Source of the DNA: Monarcha castaneiventris obscurior
Taxonomy: Eukaryota; Chordata; Aves; Passeriformes; Monarchidae
Direction of reading: 5' to 3'
Assembly (NCBI GenBank): GCA_026261815.1
Contig: JAMPIT010000417.1
Span: 4,683,501 to 4,747,500, forward strand
Length of the DNA stretch: 64,000 nt
This document shows, piece after piece, positions 1 through 10,752 of the stretch (its first letter is position 1; each line of letters starts with the position of its first letter). The notes below the pieces were generated by a model that was not told the DNA's origin, did no database searches, and was given only the letters and a program-made list of their open reading frames with translations. Both the position numbers and the translations under genes were made by a program.

Positions 1-111
1 CCCTGCCCATAAGCAAGTGGATGCAAGGGCCAAAAATAAGTGTCAAAGGTGGTGAAGAACATGCTGGAATCTGTGGAGTCACCAGGTGACACCAGTAGAG
101 ATGCTGACACC

Positions 112-188
112 TTAGATGATCCCAAACTGGGCCAGCTCGTGCAGCTCCAGATGGCTGAAAGCTTCCCATGGGCAAATCACGGTGATAT
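112..188 (-). CDS. PDE6H: PDE6H last coding exon (residues 61-85 and stop)
   Basis: Read on the minus strand, the acceptor CTTTTGCAG precedes base 188. The first two bases complete the Asp61 codon started in the previous exon. The exon encodes ITVICPW and then a helix with [11 protein letters not shown], followed by TAA at 114-112. The Trp at residue 68 corresponds to the conserved tryptophan that contacts transducin alpha, and the final Ile-Ile is the catalytic-site plug. No AATAAA is visible on the minus strand between 111 and 1. Confidence 0.95.
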
Positions 189-1501
189 CTGCAAAAGAGA
201 GAAAATGACAAATGGGTTCTTGTCAATGCACTCCTTGGATTTATTTTTTATTAATGGAAAGGCTGATTTCCTCAGGAAACATTAACAAGAATGAGACTCC
301 ATTTGAAGGTTAAATGGGCAGATGAGCATTTCAAATCTGGTGCTACCTGTCAGACCAAACCATATCAGTGTACTTTCTCTCTGTGAGAAAAAGCAAGCCA
401 GCATTTCCTAGTCTCTTCACTGACTATGTAAACTGGTGTAAAAATTCATTCCAGGTATGTAATTTTTCCTGTTCTTATAAATTACCTGTAGCCAAACTGT
501 GATCTCCTAGAAGACATGTGGAGTTTAAAATCAGATGTTGAATAATTTGGGCTACAATATTCAGGATCTGTGACTCTCATTATCAATACTTCCAAATTCT
601 GACTGGCTACAGCTCATCCAATGCAATCGTGTACCCAGATGGGTACACGAAATGCTTAAAATTAGGAATCTGATGACAACACAGATACTTAACCATCTGG
701 GATTTAGTTTCTGTGATTTTTGGTATTAATAGCTTAGCATTTAGCATTTCTTTGAGAACCTCATGCTGCTGAAATTCTTAGCCAGAGTATTAGCAGAAAA
801 CAAACAAGCACTTCTGCAGCCCAGTGTAACTAGTCTGAAGCTGAATTGTACATAAATGGCCTTTCCTTCTTGTAGTGAATACGAGCATAAGCATGATCGT
901 GGCAGCTTGGGGAGGTAGAACCACTCTTCTTTGGTGACCCTGAGAGCTGCAGACAGGCCAGGGAAACAGAGGCCATCCCAGCATCCTCTCCCATAATGAA
1001 GTTTGTCTGCACTAGTGCTAAAGCAGGGCATGACAACAACATCCTGCAGAGCTTACCTGTGCCCAGCCCCTCCATGCCTGGGATGTCATCTCCAAACCTA
1101 GGAGAGAAAAGAGCAGGTAAGGAGTGTGTTTGGGGCAGCAGCAAGGAAAGGGGAGACGTCCCACACCCCCAGCCAAGGAAGAAGAATTGTGGGTAGGGAG
1201 CAGAAGAGAAGCAGCTCCAGGCTGGAGAGCTGATGGCACCCGATGGCATGGGAAAGCCTTCTGGCTCCTTGCCCAAGGGAAGATGGCATCACAGAAGCAC
1301 AATGTAGCAGTGGGGAGCTACTCAACTAGCATGGTTTCTTTTCTTTCCAGAATTCCCTTACCCTCTTACTCCTTTTTTGGGGGGCTTGCTCTTGAACTGC
1401 CTTGTCTGTCTCTGCTTGAACTTGGGAGGCCCCTTGCGTGGTGTGGTGGGAGCAGCTGCAGCATCTCCGGTGTTGAGGGTGGCGGCTGGGGTCTCACTCA
1501 T
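112..1501 (-). CDS. PDE6H: Cone cGMP phosphodiesterase inhibitory subunit gamma' (whole coding span, 3 exons)
   Basis: Coding segments in transcription order are 1501-1362, 1097-1057 and 188-112 (258 bp, 85 aa plus stop). All introns have GT-AG ends and phases that join without a break. The protein has a short variable N-terminus, a proline-rich and polycationic centre (residues ~19-45, containing [17 protein letters not shown]), a glycine-rich linker ([13 protein letters not shown], 48-60) and a C-terminal helix ending QFGII. In this family the basic region binds the catalytic subunits and transducin alpha, and the extreme C-terminus plugs the cGMP-hydrolysing site until transducin displaces it in cone outer segments. 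The QFGII ending and short N-terminus fit the cone form; rod PDE6G ends QYGII and is about 87 aa. Human PDE6H is 83 aa. The head-to-head position with ARHGDIB matches human synteny as I recall it. The polyadenylation signal probably lies left of the window. Any separate non-coding first exon was not located. Confidence 0.95.
1057..1097 (-). CDS. PDE6H: PDE6H middle coding exon (residues 47-60)
   Basis: This is a 41-bp exon with acceptor CTCTCCTAG just above 1097 and donor GTAAGC just below 1057 on the minus strand. It completes Gly47 and encodes [13 protein letters not shown], the most invariant linker of the PDE6 gamma family. It ends with the first base of the Asp61 codon, so the flanking phases fit exactly. 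Intron lengths are 868 bp (189-1056) and 264 bp (1098-1361). Neither intron shows another feature. Confidence 0.95.
1362..1501 (-). CDS. PDE6H: PDE6H first coding exon (residues 1-46), 5' UTR up to 1548
   Basis: The ATG is at 1501-1499 on the minus strand. The exon encodes [12 protein letters not shown], an alanine-rich stretch, [11 protein letters not shown] and the RQTRQFK core, and ends in phase 2 before the donor GTAAGG. A good acceptor (TTATCTTGCAG) lies above 1548, so the coding exon probably starts at 1548 with 47 bp of 5' UTR, which implies at least one upstream non-coding exon. The threonines in TTPRK and RQTRQ align with known phosphorylation sites of the gamma family. The N-terminal 18 residues differ from human, which is normal for this segment. 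Confidence 0.94.
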
Positions 1502-2708
1502 GGCTGGGCTGTGAGCGGCGGGCACACGCCTCCCTCAGATCCCTCTGTCTGCAAGATAACAGCAAGGACTGGCACAACACTCTGCTTATCTTTCTAGGTA
1601 TCAGTAGTCAGTTGACAGAATTATGGAAAATATAATTGTGGCAGGATTAAAGATAATGGTATTAAAGATAGAGAAAGATTGTAATGCATAGAAATTAAGC
1701 AGGGTAGCACTGCCTTTCATCTGGCATGCTAGAATTAAGATGCCCAAAAAAGGACACTTGAAGTAAGGCCAAAAAGATTTAACTCCATGGTGCAATGACT
1801 GCAGAGTCATGGAGACTAACACCCGCTTTTGTCTCAAACAGAGTTGCACTCTTGGAGACAGGTTGCTGCAGAAGCTTGCCCCACAATTAAGGTAAAATAG
1901 GAACATTAATGATAATGTTGGGGTTTTTTTCTAGCTAGCCTTGGAATAGCATTGCTGAGGTTTTTGCTTCCTGGTTCAGGACCTGACTGCTACAGGAGCC
2001 ATGAAGACACATGTATGGCTTAGAGAAGTATCCCATCCTTGGGAATCACCAGGATATACTTCACCTGTTCTCATACCTGTGCTTAAGCATTACCTTTTGA
2101 ACACTGATGGACATGATGGACTGATGCTGAGCTAGAGGGACCCTCTGTCTGGGTGGAGCTGCAATTAGGGCTCCACCTTTGTCAGTATCAAACTTATGGG
2201 AAATAGCACAAGATTGTTGAAAGATTATACAGAAGGCTAAGGCAAAGCACTGGGGACTATCTTTTAGGCAGAAGTTAATTTCACAAATTTCTCAGGATTT
2301 AGAAGAATAAAGCCTGTAACTTTTCCTGGGATTTTGGTATTTTTGAGCGTTGTATTGCATGTGCTGACCCCTCTTCACCACATGAGCCAAACTCCACTTC
2401 ACAGGGGCTAAACAGTTATCAGGGAGAAAGTTTTTGGGAGGCATCTGTCTTAGAGAGTAGAACTGCTGCACTCTGAGCCTTTTGCTTCCTTCCCAGAGAG
2501 GACAGCAATAATTCTCACCCATGCCCAAAGGGAAGCTTCCAGCCCTCCATCAAATTTTGTGCTAATTAGTATGCTAGAATGGTCTGAACAAGTGCATTTA
2601 TGAATAAAAATAAATGCAACTTTTTCTTTCTTCCTTGAAGTCACGTTCTTCTCCATGAGTGTTTTACATCTATCTCCAGGTGTTCATCCCTGTGCATCCA
2701 GGCTGATG

Positions 2709-2822
2709 TAATCGCTGATGGAATTAACTTCAGGATTTGGTTCTAAAGACTAATCTCATTAGGTCACCATGGTACTCTGACTTAATCCCCAACATCACCG
2801 TGACACTCTGGACTTTTAATCT
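2709..2822. promoter_or_regulatory. Candidate photoreceptor regulatory element: cluster of K50 homeodomain motifs
   Basis: Within 114 bp there are TAATCG at 2709, TAATCT at 2751, TAATCC at 2783 (in TTAATCCCC) and TAATCT at 2817, plus AGGTCA at 2761. TAATCC/T is the core bound by CRX and OTX2, and AGGTCA is a nuclear-receptor half-site (the ROR/ERR type). The cluster lies about 1.2 kb upstream of the PDE6H start codon. Motif presence is seen directly; regulatory function is inference. Six-base motifs arise by chance, so only their density and the neighbouring cone gene support the call. Confidence 0.35.
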
Positions 2823-4867
2823 CAGAACTATAAATGTCATCAAAGATTTTTTCCCCCAAGTCTAAAGAGAGTTCATGTCTTTGTCCTGAAATAGCCAGAG
2901 TGCTGGAAAGCAAATCCTGAGATACAAGGGGAAAGATCATCCGAGCAATCCTCTTGTGTCACTTCCATATCAATGCAAGGTGAAAAGCCAAATTTCTGTA
3001 TCTGTGGCAGTCTGGAAACACTTCACCCAGGACACCTTTCCATCTGTGGTGGCAGTGAGATGGTTCCAAATGATGGCACCTAGAGACAGGCTAGTTCTTC
3101 TGTCGCTTGTGGTCAGGCTTCTGTCTCAGCTGTAATATCCCAAGCAGGAGACTGGACAGGTTCCAGCAGCCCCAAATGGAGCAGCAGATGGTTGTGTCTG
3201 AAGCTGAAGTATGCACAGATGCTATTCCCCCGCGTGTAACACAACTCTTCCTAAGCACACACTGTGCCCACAAACACAGGGATCAGCTCAAACCGTGGAA
3301 GTTACTTATTTGGCTGCCATCTCTGCAGTGCCTGAACAGTTGCCCAGTATTTACAGCTTTTTCTTTTTCCTCACAGCATGGTGGCAGGACAGGCAAACAC
3401 TGCCACCTTCTTCTTTTACAGAATGAGAATGCAAGTGCAGTGATGGGTATGACCTGGATTGCACTGCTGGGAGGGGAGATGAAATCTTTTGACTCACAGG
3501 CTTTTAGGGCCAAACTGAGAGATGGAGGCATTTTGCCTCCAAAACAAAGACAGAATTTGGTGCCTCTCTGTCACTCAGGATGGGAGGAATTCAGATGATA
3601 CTGCCCTATGACAAAATGCTTTGCATCAGAAAGCTGCCCTGTAACATGTCTGCTAATTTGCCAAAGTCTATTATTATGCCTCTGTCTCAGGTGCAATTCT
3701 CATCACCATGTTCTCTGTCCCAGTTCTAGACCCTGAACTAAAAGGGACACACATCCACTTCTAAGCACCATGTTAATCTGGCACTCACGTTACTTGGCAC
3801 ACCTCTCAAGGGCTACTCCCTAAAGTACAACAGAAAAAACAAACTGGCTAACAGATTTCCATTTCTTAGGACTGATATCCAGAAGCTGACAGCTGCATTT
3901 GAGCTCCATCTCCAACAGAATTCCTGCCCTGCTTCAAAAACCAAATGTATAGGCATGTCACCTTAACCACAAATATGTCTTTGAGGGTCAAAACCTCTTA
4001 GATCCTTGAGTCCACACTTTGTCCCTGATCTTCACTCAGTAGAGGAACAGCTAATGGAAAGATTGAGCCCTTGAAGTTTCTTTCTGCCCCAATCTGAAGT
4101 AGTTGTATCCATCTACCAGGTATTCAATAATACAGGATTTGGTAGGCAAAAGGATCTGCCCAAATCACACTTCATCTTCTCTCACCTGCATGAATTCAAT
4201 AAAGAGCACTCAACGAAACTTTTAGTTAGGAACATTTCAAACATTAGGGACAATTCTAACTTCTTCCTTACTAATCTCCCTCTACCTCTATTCTCTCCAT
4301 GCATCACAAAAAAAATGACAGAGGATGGAAAGCAACCTTAATGCCACATAACATCTTCCATCTTGCATCAGGAATCAAGCTGCCCTCCCACCACAGAACT
4401 GGTGAGACACGCTTGCCATCATCAGAGTCAAAGAATTCTCCATTCATGCTGGCGTGGGCCCTGCCCCACAGCATGGAACCTACCCCAGTTCCCACACCTT
4501 GGGAACAAACTGCCCCTACACATAGTCAGACAAGGACCTCAGGATCACAGGTATGGAAGAAATGCCAGTAGCAGCTCTTCCCACGGGAATTTCACAGCCT
4601 TTTGTCTTACCGTACTTGGTTACTTGGATAGTCCTTGGTACCAGATCAAACAGGTGGCTTGACGAATGTTTTGAGTCTCCTCTAGATCTCTGCAAGTGCT
4701 GTGCTGCCACTTCCCAGTGTTTCCTGGTCTGCCAGAGCTCTTTTGCTTCTGTCAGCACCAGCATGCAGCCCCTGGGCAAGAGCTGATGGCTGTGGATGCA
4801 AAGACTGTTGAGGCATAAGATCCTCTGCCGTGCACTTCCTCTGCCCCCTCCTCTGATGAGGTATTAC

Positions 4868-5110
4868 CTAATTGCCCCTGACAGCACTTCTGCTCAGTCA
4901 AGGGCTTAATCCTCGAGGTAAGAGCTTTGCTTGCATCTGAATGCTAATTATACCTAATACTCATTAATGGGCTTATCTCAGTTGCGTCAGAAATCCCACC
5001 TCTGGGTTGTTGGCCAGGTTAATCATCCTTCCTTTAGTTTTATTTAAATTTAAAGGGGCTTGAATACTACTGACAAATGCTGACTCTTTAATCTGCCCCA
5101 TCCTTAATCT
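4868..5110. promoter_or_regulatory. Second homeodomain-motif cluster, candidate retinal enhancer
   Basis: The stretch holds CTAATTG (4868), TAATCC (4907), CTAATTA (4944), TAATAC (4955), TTAAT within CATTAATG (4962), TAATCA (5020) and TAATCT (5089 and 5105). TAATC motifs suit CRX/OTX; TAATTA/TAATTG motifs suit Q50 homeodomains such as RAX, VSX2 or LHX. It lies about 3.4-3.6 kb upstream of the PDE6H start codon. The density is above that of the surrounding sequence as read by eye. Function is inferred only. Confidence 0.3.
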
Positions 5111-8100
5111 CTGACTCCCTGTGGAAAATGTCCCTGGCAGATAATGTAGATGCCTCACTTGATCTTCTTCAGACAGTTTTGGTGTAGGGACTTGTCTTCC
5201 TTGTCCAAAACTTTCAAAACACAGATTTTTCCGTGTGCATTTGTCTTACGCTGCCTCAGGGTGTCAGACAGAACCTCCATAAGCCGTGGCCCTTCATGCA
5301 GATACTTTTCCATGAGTAGAGAGAAACCAGGAGGAAATACCCTTTTTTTCACATTCTTTTTATAGGTTTCTTGCATGCTCAGATCTTGGCCTCAGGAGAG
5401 CCACTAGCATCGTCCTTTCAGGCTTTTGTCAGGGAGTATTGAATCCAGTGCCTCTGAGGAGTCTCATAGCTCCAGTCTCAATTGCTTGAGGTGGCTAACC
5501 ATAGTGATGGGAAAAAGTCCATGCAGGTTCAGCCCTTTCTGCTCCCATGTCTTACACAGGATTTCAAATCCTTCATTCTAGCAGCAGTTTTAAGACTGAG
5601 AAGAGGTGAAAGAGGATGCACTCTAAAAGACAAAAACTCATTTCCAGTAGAACTATATTCCCAGATGGGGATCACTGGGAAGATGCCAGTTGAAAGAAGG
5701 GATTCAGTGACAGCAGAGGTACAGCATCACATTATAAACTCCTCATTGAAGTGCCCTGCATGTGTGGCTGGGCACTGGGGCAGGAAACACCAGCTGCCTG
5801 TCCCAGCTGCTCCTCGGCAGTCCCCCGGGGCTGCTCACATGCAGGCTCAGCCAGCTGAGGACACAAGCCAAGGGGCTTCCAGGGAGCCCCAGCTGAGGGA
5901 TGCCCAGCATGAGAAACCGAGCAGCCCCTGCTTGTACAGCCAGGAGCTTTGAGACAAACCCCTGCTGCAGCACCTGCCCTAATATTAGAGGAAACAGTAA
6001 GCAACCACACAAGAATCACACTCCTCCTAGACACTGGGTCTGTTCATGCCCTCCAAGCACAAACATCCACATTTTTCCTTCATGGAGTTTTATCTGGACT
6101 TTTCTCTCCCCCAGGTTTTGCACCCAGCTCCTTTTCCATCCCACTGCCCCCCTTGCTATTGCTTTGAGCTCCTGGGGAACACTTACAGTGCCAAGGGCTC
6201 CTCTTGCAAATCATTCAACTCCCGTCCTCCAGCCTGCGTAGAAAGAGTCTCGAGGTGTCCTTTGTCCTGCAGATATACCCTGCCACCAGGTGACATCAGG
6301 GCATCAGTTGTGGGCGGGCGTCTACACGGCAGGGGTGAAGTGGGGGGAGCACTGTGAGGCCAGAGTTGTGCAGGCACAGCTCCAGCAAGGTCTGGAGGAG
6401 CAGCAGAGCCTTGGCACACTCCTGAGGGGTGATGTGCCCCTTTCTGCAAGAAGGTTGTGGCTTCTCTGGAGCTTCTGAGGAGACATCTCTGCAGAAGCAA
6501 AGAGAAATAAAGAAATAGCCTGCCCTTTGAGTGCTGCTGCTTCTTGGGAACACACGTGTCTGCACGTCAGGGAACGGAGGATTCCCTATCCCACTCTTGT
6601 GCTGGTGAATGCCTGGAGGGGTTTCCAGTGAACTTCTCAGAGGTGCTGCAGGGGTGAAGACACATCTTACAGAGCAATGCACGCAGTTAGCCCGGTGTCA
6701 ACAGAGCTGAGTCCACACAAGGGAGTCATAGAGAATGCTGCTGAGATACTGCCAGGGCTCTAGCAAAGCAGATGGGAAGGCAGGGGGAGAATGGGGAACA
6801 TTTGTGTTGCATGTGGCTGGCCGGCCAGTCACTGCTGAGATCCCAGGTGTTGGGCTGAGGTAACAGCTAGGTCACATCTGGGTACCAGTAGCATTGCTAC
6901 TGTGAGGAGCCCTCAGAGGTAGAGCTCAGCCCATACTCCAACCCAACAGAACTCGATGTATGGTAATGCATCCTATTTTATACCAAGTGCTTGGTGTCTC
7001 CAACGTGTTGTAATAGCCTGTTGTAACTGCCTGTAAGATCAGTGTCAGAGATGTGGGAAGAGTTGGTGGAGTCTCAGGATGAAAAGAGAAGGTCCAGAGT
7101 CCTGCTAAAAGGTGCTGGAAGGTCATCCTCATCCTCAGCTGCAGCAGTGCCTCAGTCATGGCCTGTAACTGTCTGGCCTGAGGTACAACCACAAGGTTAA
7201 CAAACCTCAGGGGCTCTTGGCTCTGGTGAAGCACCTTGCACTCACCCTTGTTTAGCACCCACCTCACAACAGGAGATAAGGGCTGGCAGGACTGAAAATA
7301 ACCCTGGAGAATGGAGTAGCACCAGGAGCATGAGAGCAACAGAGGGGTAGAAGGAAACTAAAGTGTGGGTTTGTTTATGATGGATGGGATTTGTCTTTGG
7401 GTGAGGTCGGAGGAGGGGATTTTGGAGCAGCCATGCCAGGCAGGGGTGTGGCCAGATGTGATCAAGAAGGGACAGACTCTCACTGATGTGACACTGGCTG
7501 TGAACACCAGTCCAGCACTGCACTGGTGCTTGGCAAGAGCCCCATAGCTGAGGCCTCTGACCTTTCAAATGGCTGAAGTTAGACAAGATAAATCCTTCAG
7601 TGAGACTCTTAGCTTACATTAAAAAAATCAGTAAGGTCCTAGCCCTTGAGCTGGCACTGAGAAGCTGGGAAGTAAATCCTACATGTAGCTGAGGGGCTTT
7701 CAATCTAGCAGAGAAGGAGCAAGCACACTTACATTCCCACGCATTTAAGACAATCACACAGATTTCAGAGGCTTGTGCAGTAATTTCTGGGCACAGGAAA
7801 GAGGATGGGGGCAGCATCGTGTTGGCATCCTCTCTTCCCTGTAATAACTAGAGCATGTATACAAATGCGTGGAGATTGATTGCACTCATCCTCTTCTGAC
7901 AGCAGAAGTGATTACTGTGGGCAGGGACCTGCTTGTGTGGATATAAAGAGGTGCAGCCTGCTGGCAGCAGTCTCACTCCCATCCCCGCTGCTCATTCCCA
8001 TGCCTCCATCTGCTGCAGACAAGTTTCCAGGGGCTCCCCCTCCCCTTCTGCCTTCTCCTATGTAGGTAAAGTTGCTGGGGAAATCAGCTGTACAGCCCTC

Positions 8101-10659
8101 TCCTTTTTCCTGAAGCTTAAAAATTTACATATATTCAGGCTGTTTGTTTTCAAAATACTCCCTTTGTTTTCCTGTTTTCCCAGTGAAACCTGTCTGGTTT
8201 CCTTTTAAGAAAAGTGGACTGTGGGAAAAAAATTTCCATGGTGTCATACAAAGATATTTTTTTTACCACTGACAAAACATGACAGAAACTCCCTAAAGGG
8301 TCCCACTTCTCATATTCTTTCTTATCTCCCTGGATTATCAGTCCTCTCTCTCCATCCATCCTCTCTCTCTCCTTTCCCCTCACGAAGTGGGTGGCATTTG
8401 CTTTTCAGAGTTGTGGGCACAAAGCTTCTTTTCAGAGCAAGAGGCACTTGCTTCATGTTCATGCCTGGCTGCCACACCAGATGGATGACAAGTCCTGCCC
8501 AGGGACTGAGTACCCAATCCCTGTCCCTCCCTGCACAGGCTTTTCCTCCCCTGGTCCCAGGAAAGCCACTGCCAACTTTTTTGGCCACAACAGTTGCGGT
8601 TCAATCCAGACCAAAGCTGCACCAGAAACCATGGTGTCCAAGTGGTAGCAGGAATTCAGTCCTCATGGCCTCAAAGGAAAACTCATGAGCTTCATCGCCT
8701 CTGGCCAGATTATACTCAATTCCAAGGAATCACTTAAAAAACATCTCCAAGGTTTCTGACCCTATTTATGAGCTGGTGTAGCCATGGAAACAGTAGTTAT
8801 GCCAGAAATAGCAGATCACTTGAATGACAAAGAAAACACAAGTTTACAAGACAGTGATTTTTCCAGAGGCTGACTGAGCTCATGGGACTGTGGGAGGAAA
8901 TCCCAGCTGAGGCACAGACTCAGGGATGCAGCTGATAAGGGCTGTGGTTGGTGTGGGCCACAATAACTTTTGAAACGTATCTCTACAAGCTTGTGCTACA
9001 TCCTTGGGAGACTTTGTGCCTTATTGATAGAGATTTATCTCTTGCCACAAAGATACACCTAACTGGAAGTGAGCAGAGAATTAACCAGGCAGTAAAATGT
9101 TGGTTTCACTCCTGAAGATAAGCAGCCTACCAAGTGAGTCTGGATCCCTGGTGAGAGAAGCTTGGTAGGATCTGGATTTAGAATGGGATTGTTAATTGGT
9201 CCCATAGAAGATCAGTGAGGTTGTCATGTCAACAGCATTTTGGTGAGAAACTCAATGTAGTAAGGTGCCTGTAAAAGAAGACTCACATGCTGAAATCCTC
9301 CTCCTGCAATGCCTCATGTCGTTTGTGCTAGTGTAGAAAAGAGAAGCAGATACAGGGGATTGGGCTCTGCCTGGCACAGATATTTGGTTGTTTGAATACA
9401 TGCAAATCAGCCCATCAAAAATGCACAGAAGAAGGCACAGTCATGGAGAGTTTTATCATTTTTCATCCAGGAAATCACACACAGTTATTTTGGTGTCAGG
9501 ATTAAGCATCTATAGCAGCCTGCAATAAACGGGGTGTGCTGACTTTGGGAATCTGTGCCTGCTGCTGGATACAAAAGTTATGTTCAGTGCCTCCGAGCTC
9601 AGCTTGCAGAAGAGCCTGATCTTGATACTCATTTCCACTCATGCCCTGGAGGATTCTCTGGCAACAGGGCAAAGATGAAAGAGGCTGAGGTCTGTTTTTC
9701 CACTACCAGGGCTCTAGAGGGAGATTTCCATGACCAACCTGGAGAAAAGGGTCCTTTGAGGAAATATAAATCAAGTCATAAGGTTCTGCTGAACTATCAG
9801 CAATGGCCCTGGTGGTGCTACAAACTAGGCATTGGGAACATGACTGAGTCCTCAAGCCAAACGGCCATTGCCAAGGCTTCTTCAGGAAAAATGAAGTCCC
9901 TGCTTTTCTCACTCCGTCAAGGGCGCTCTACTTGTGCATGTCAGAACATCATCACAGGCCCCAGGCTTTCAGGCACGCATGCTTTAGGACATTCTGGGGC
10001 TTTTTACAGCAGACGATATAAAACCATGTAGTCTGTCCTACACTTCATTAGTTACCAGAGAGTAATGTTTTCTTCTGAGTAGTGAGTCTGGCCTGTCTTG
10101 GATCAGATAACCGAGTCTTAGCATCTCACACTCACAAGGCTGCTATGTTAGTATGATTTTAGTAACTTACAGAAACTTTTCCCTGATTGGCATAAATAAA
10201 AGGAAAACCAAAAGGAATCCTCTCCTCTCTCTCTTTTTTTTTTTCATAACCGTTTTCACCATCAGATCTCAAAAGAGAGAACTACATTTTTATCGTTCTT
10301 ATTTGTAAATACAGAAGAGGTGGTGGAGAGAAAGTTCACAGACCTGCAGACAAGACTCAGCCATGCAGGCATCTGCTGTGGAGAGTGATGTTCTTGGCCA
10401 TGCAGCACAAAAAGCGCAGTTGTTTCTAATTGCTTTGTGATTCATTGTTTAAGAGCATCCCCATGCTCATTGCAAAGTTGTCCCATGAGAAAGCAGTATC
10501 ATTAGTGAGCATCCTTTCTGTGCACTAACTTTGCTTGATGTCTGCATCCCGGCTGTTGGTAATGACACAACAGCACTGAGCCTGTTAGATAATTTTAAAA
10601 AGCATCCTTTCTTTCTTGTTTTCACTCTGCCCACAATTAAAATATCTGCTTTGTCATTT

Positions 10660-10752
10660 ATAGGATTATTTATAAGATTAAATTATAAGATTATATATTA
10701 TATAATTATATATATTATATAAGATTGTAAGATTATATTTATAAGATTATTT
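10660..10752. repeat. TA-rich low-complexity tract with repeated TAAGATTA words
   Basis: About 90 bp is almost purely A/T, with TAAGATTA-like units repeated about five times around a TATATATTATATAATTATATAT core. The core is partly self-complementary and could form cruciforms. No gene function is suggested. Confidence 0.8.

Noticed and set aside
6926..7339. 137-aa minus-strand open frame, considered as a possible retroelement remnant
   Set aside because: No reverse transcriptase, gag or LTR motif could be identified, and no terminal repeats or target duplications are visible.
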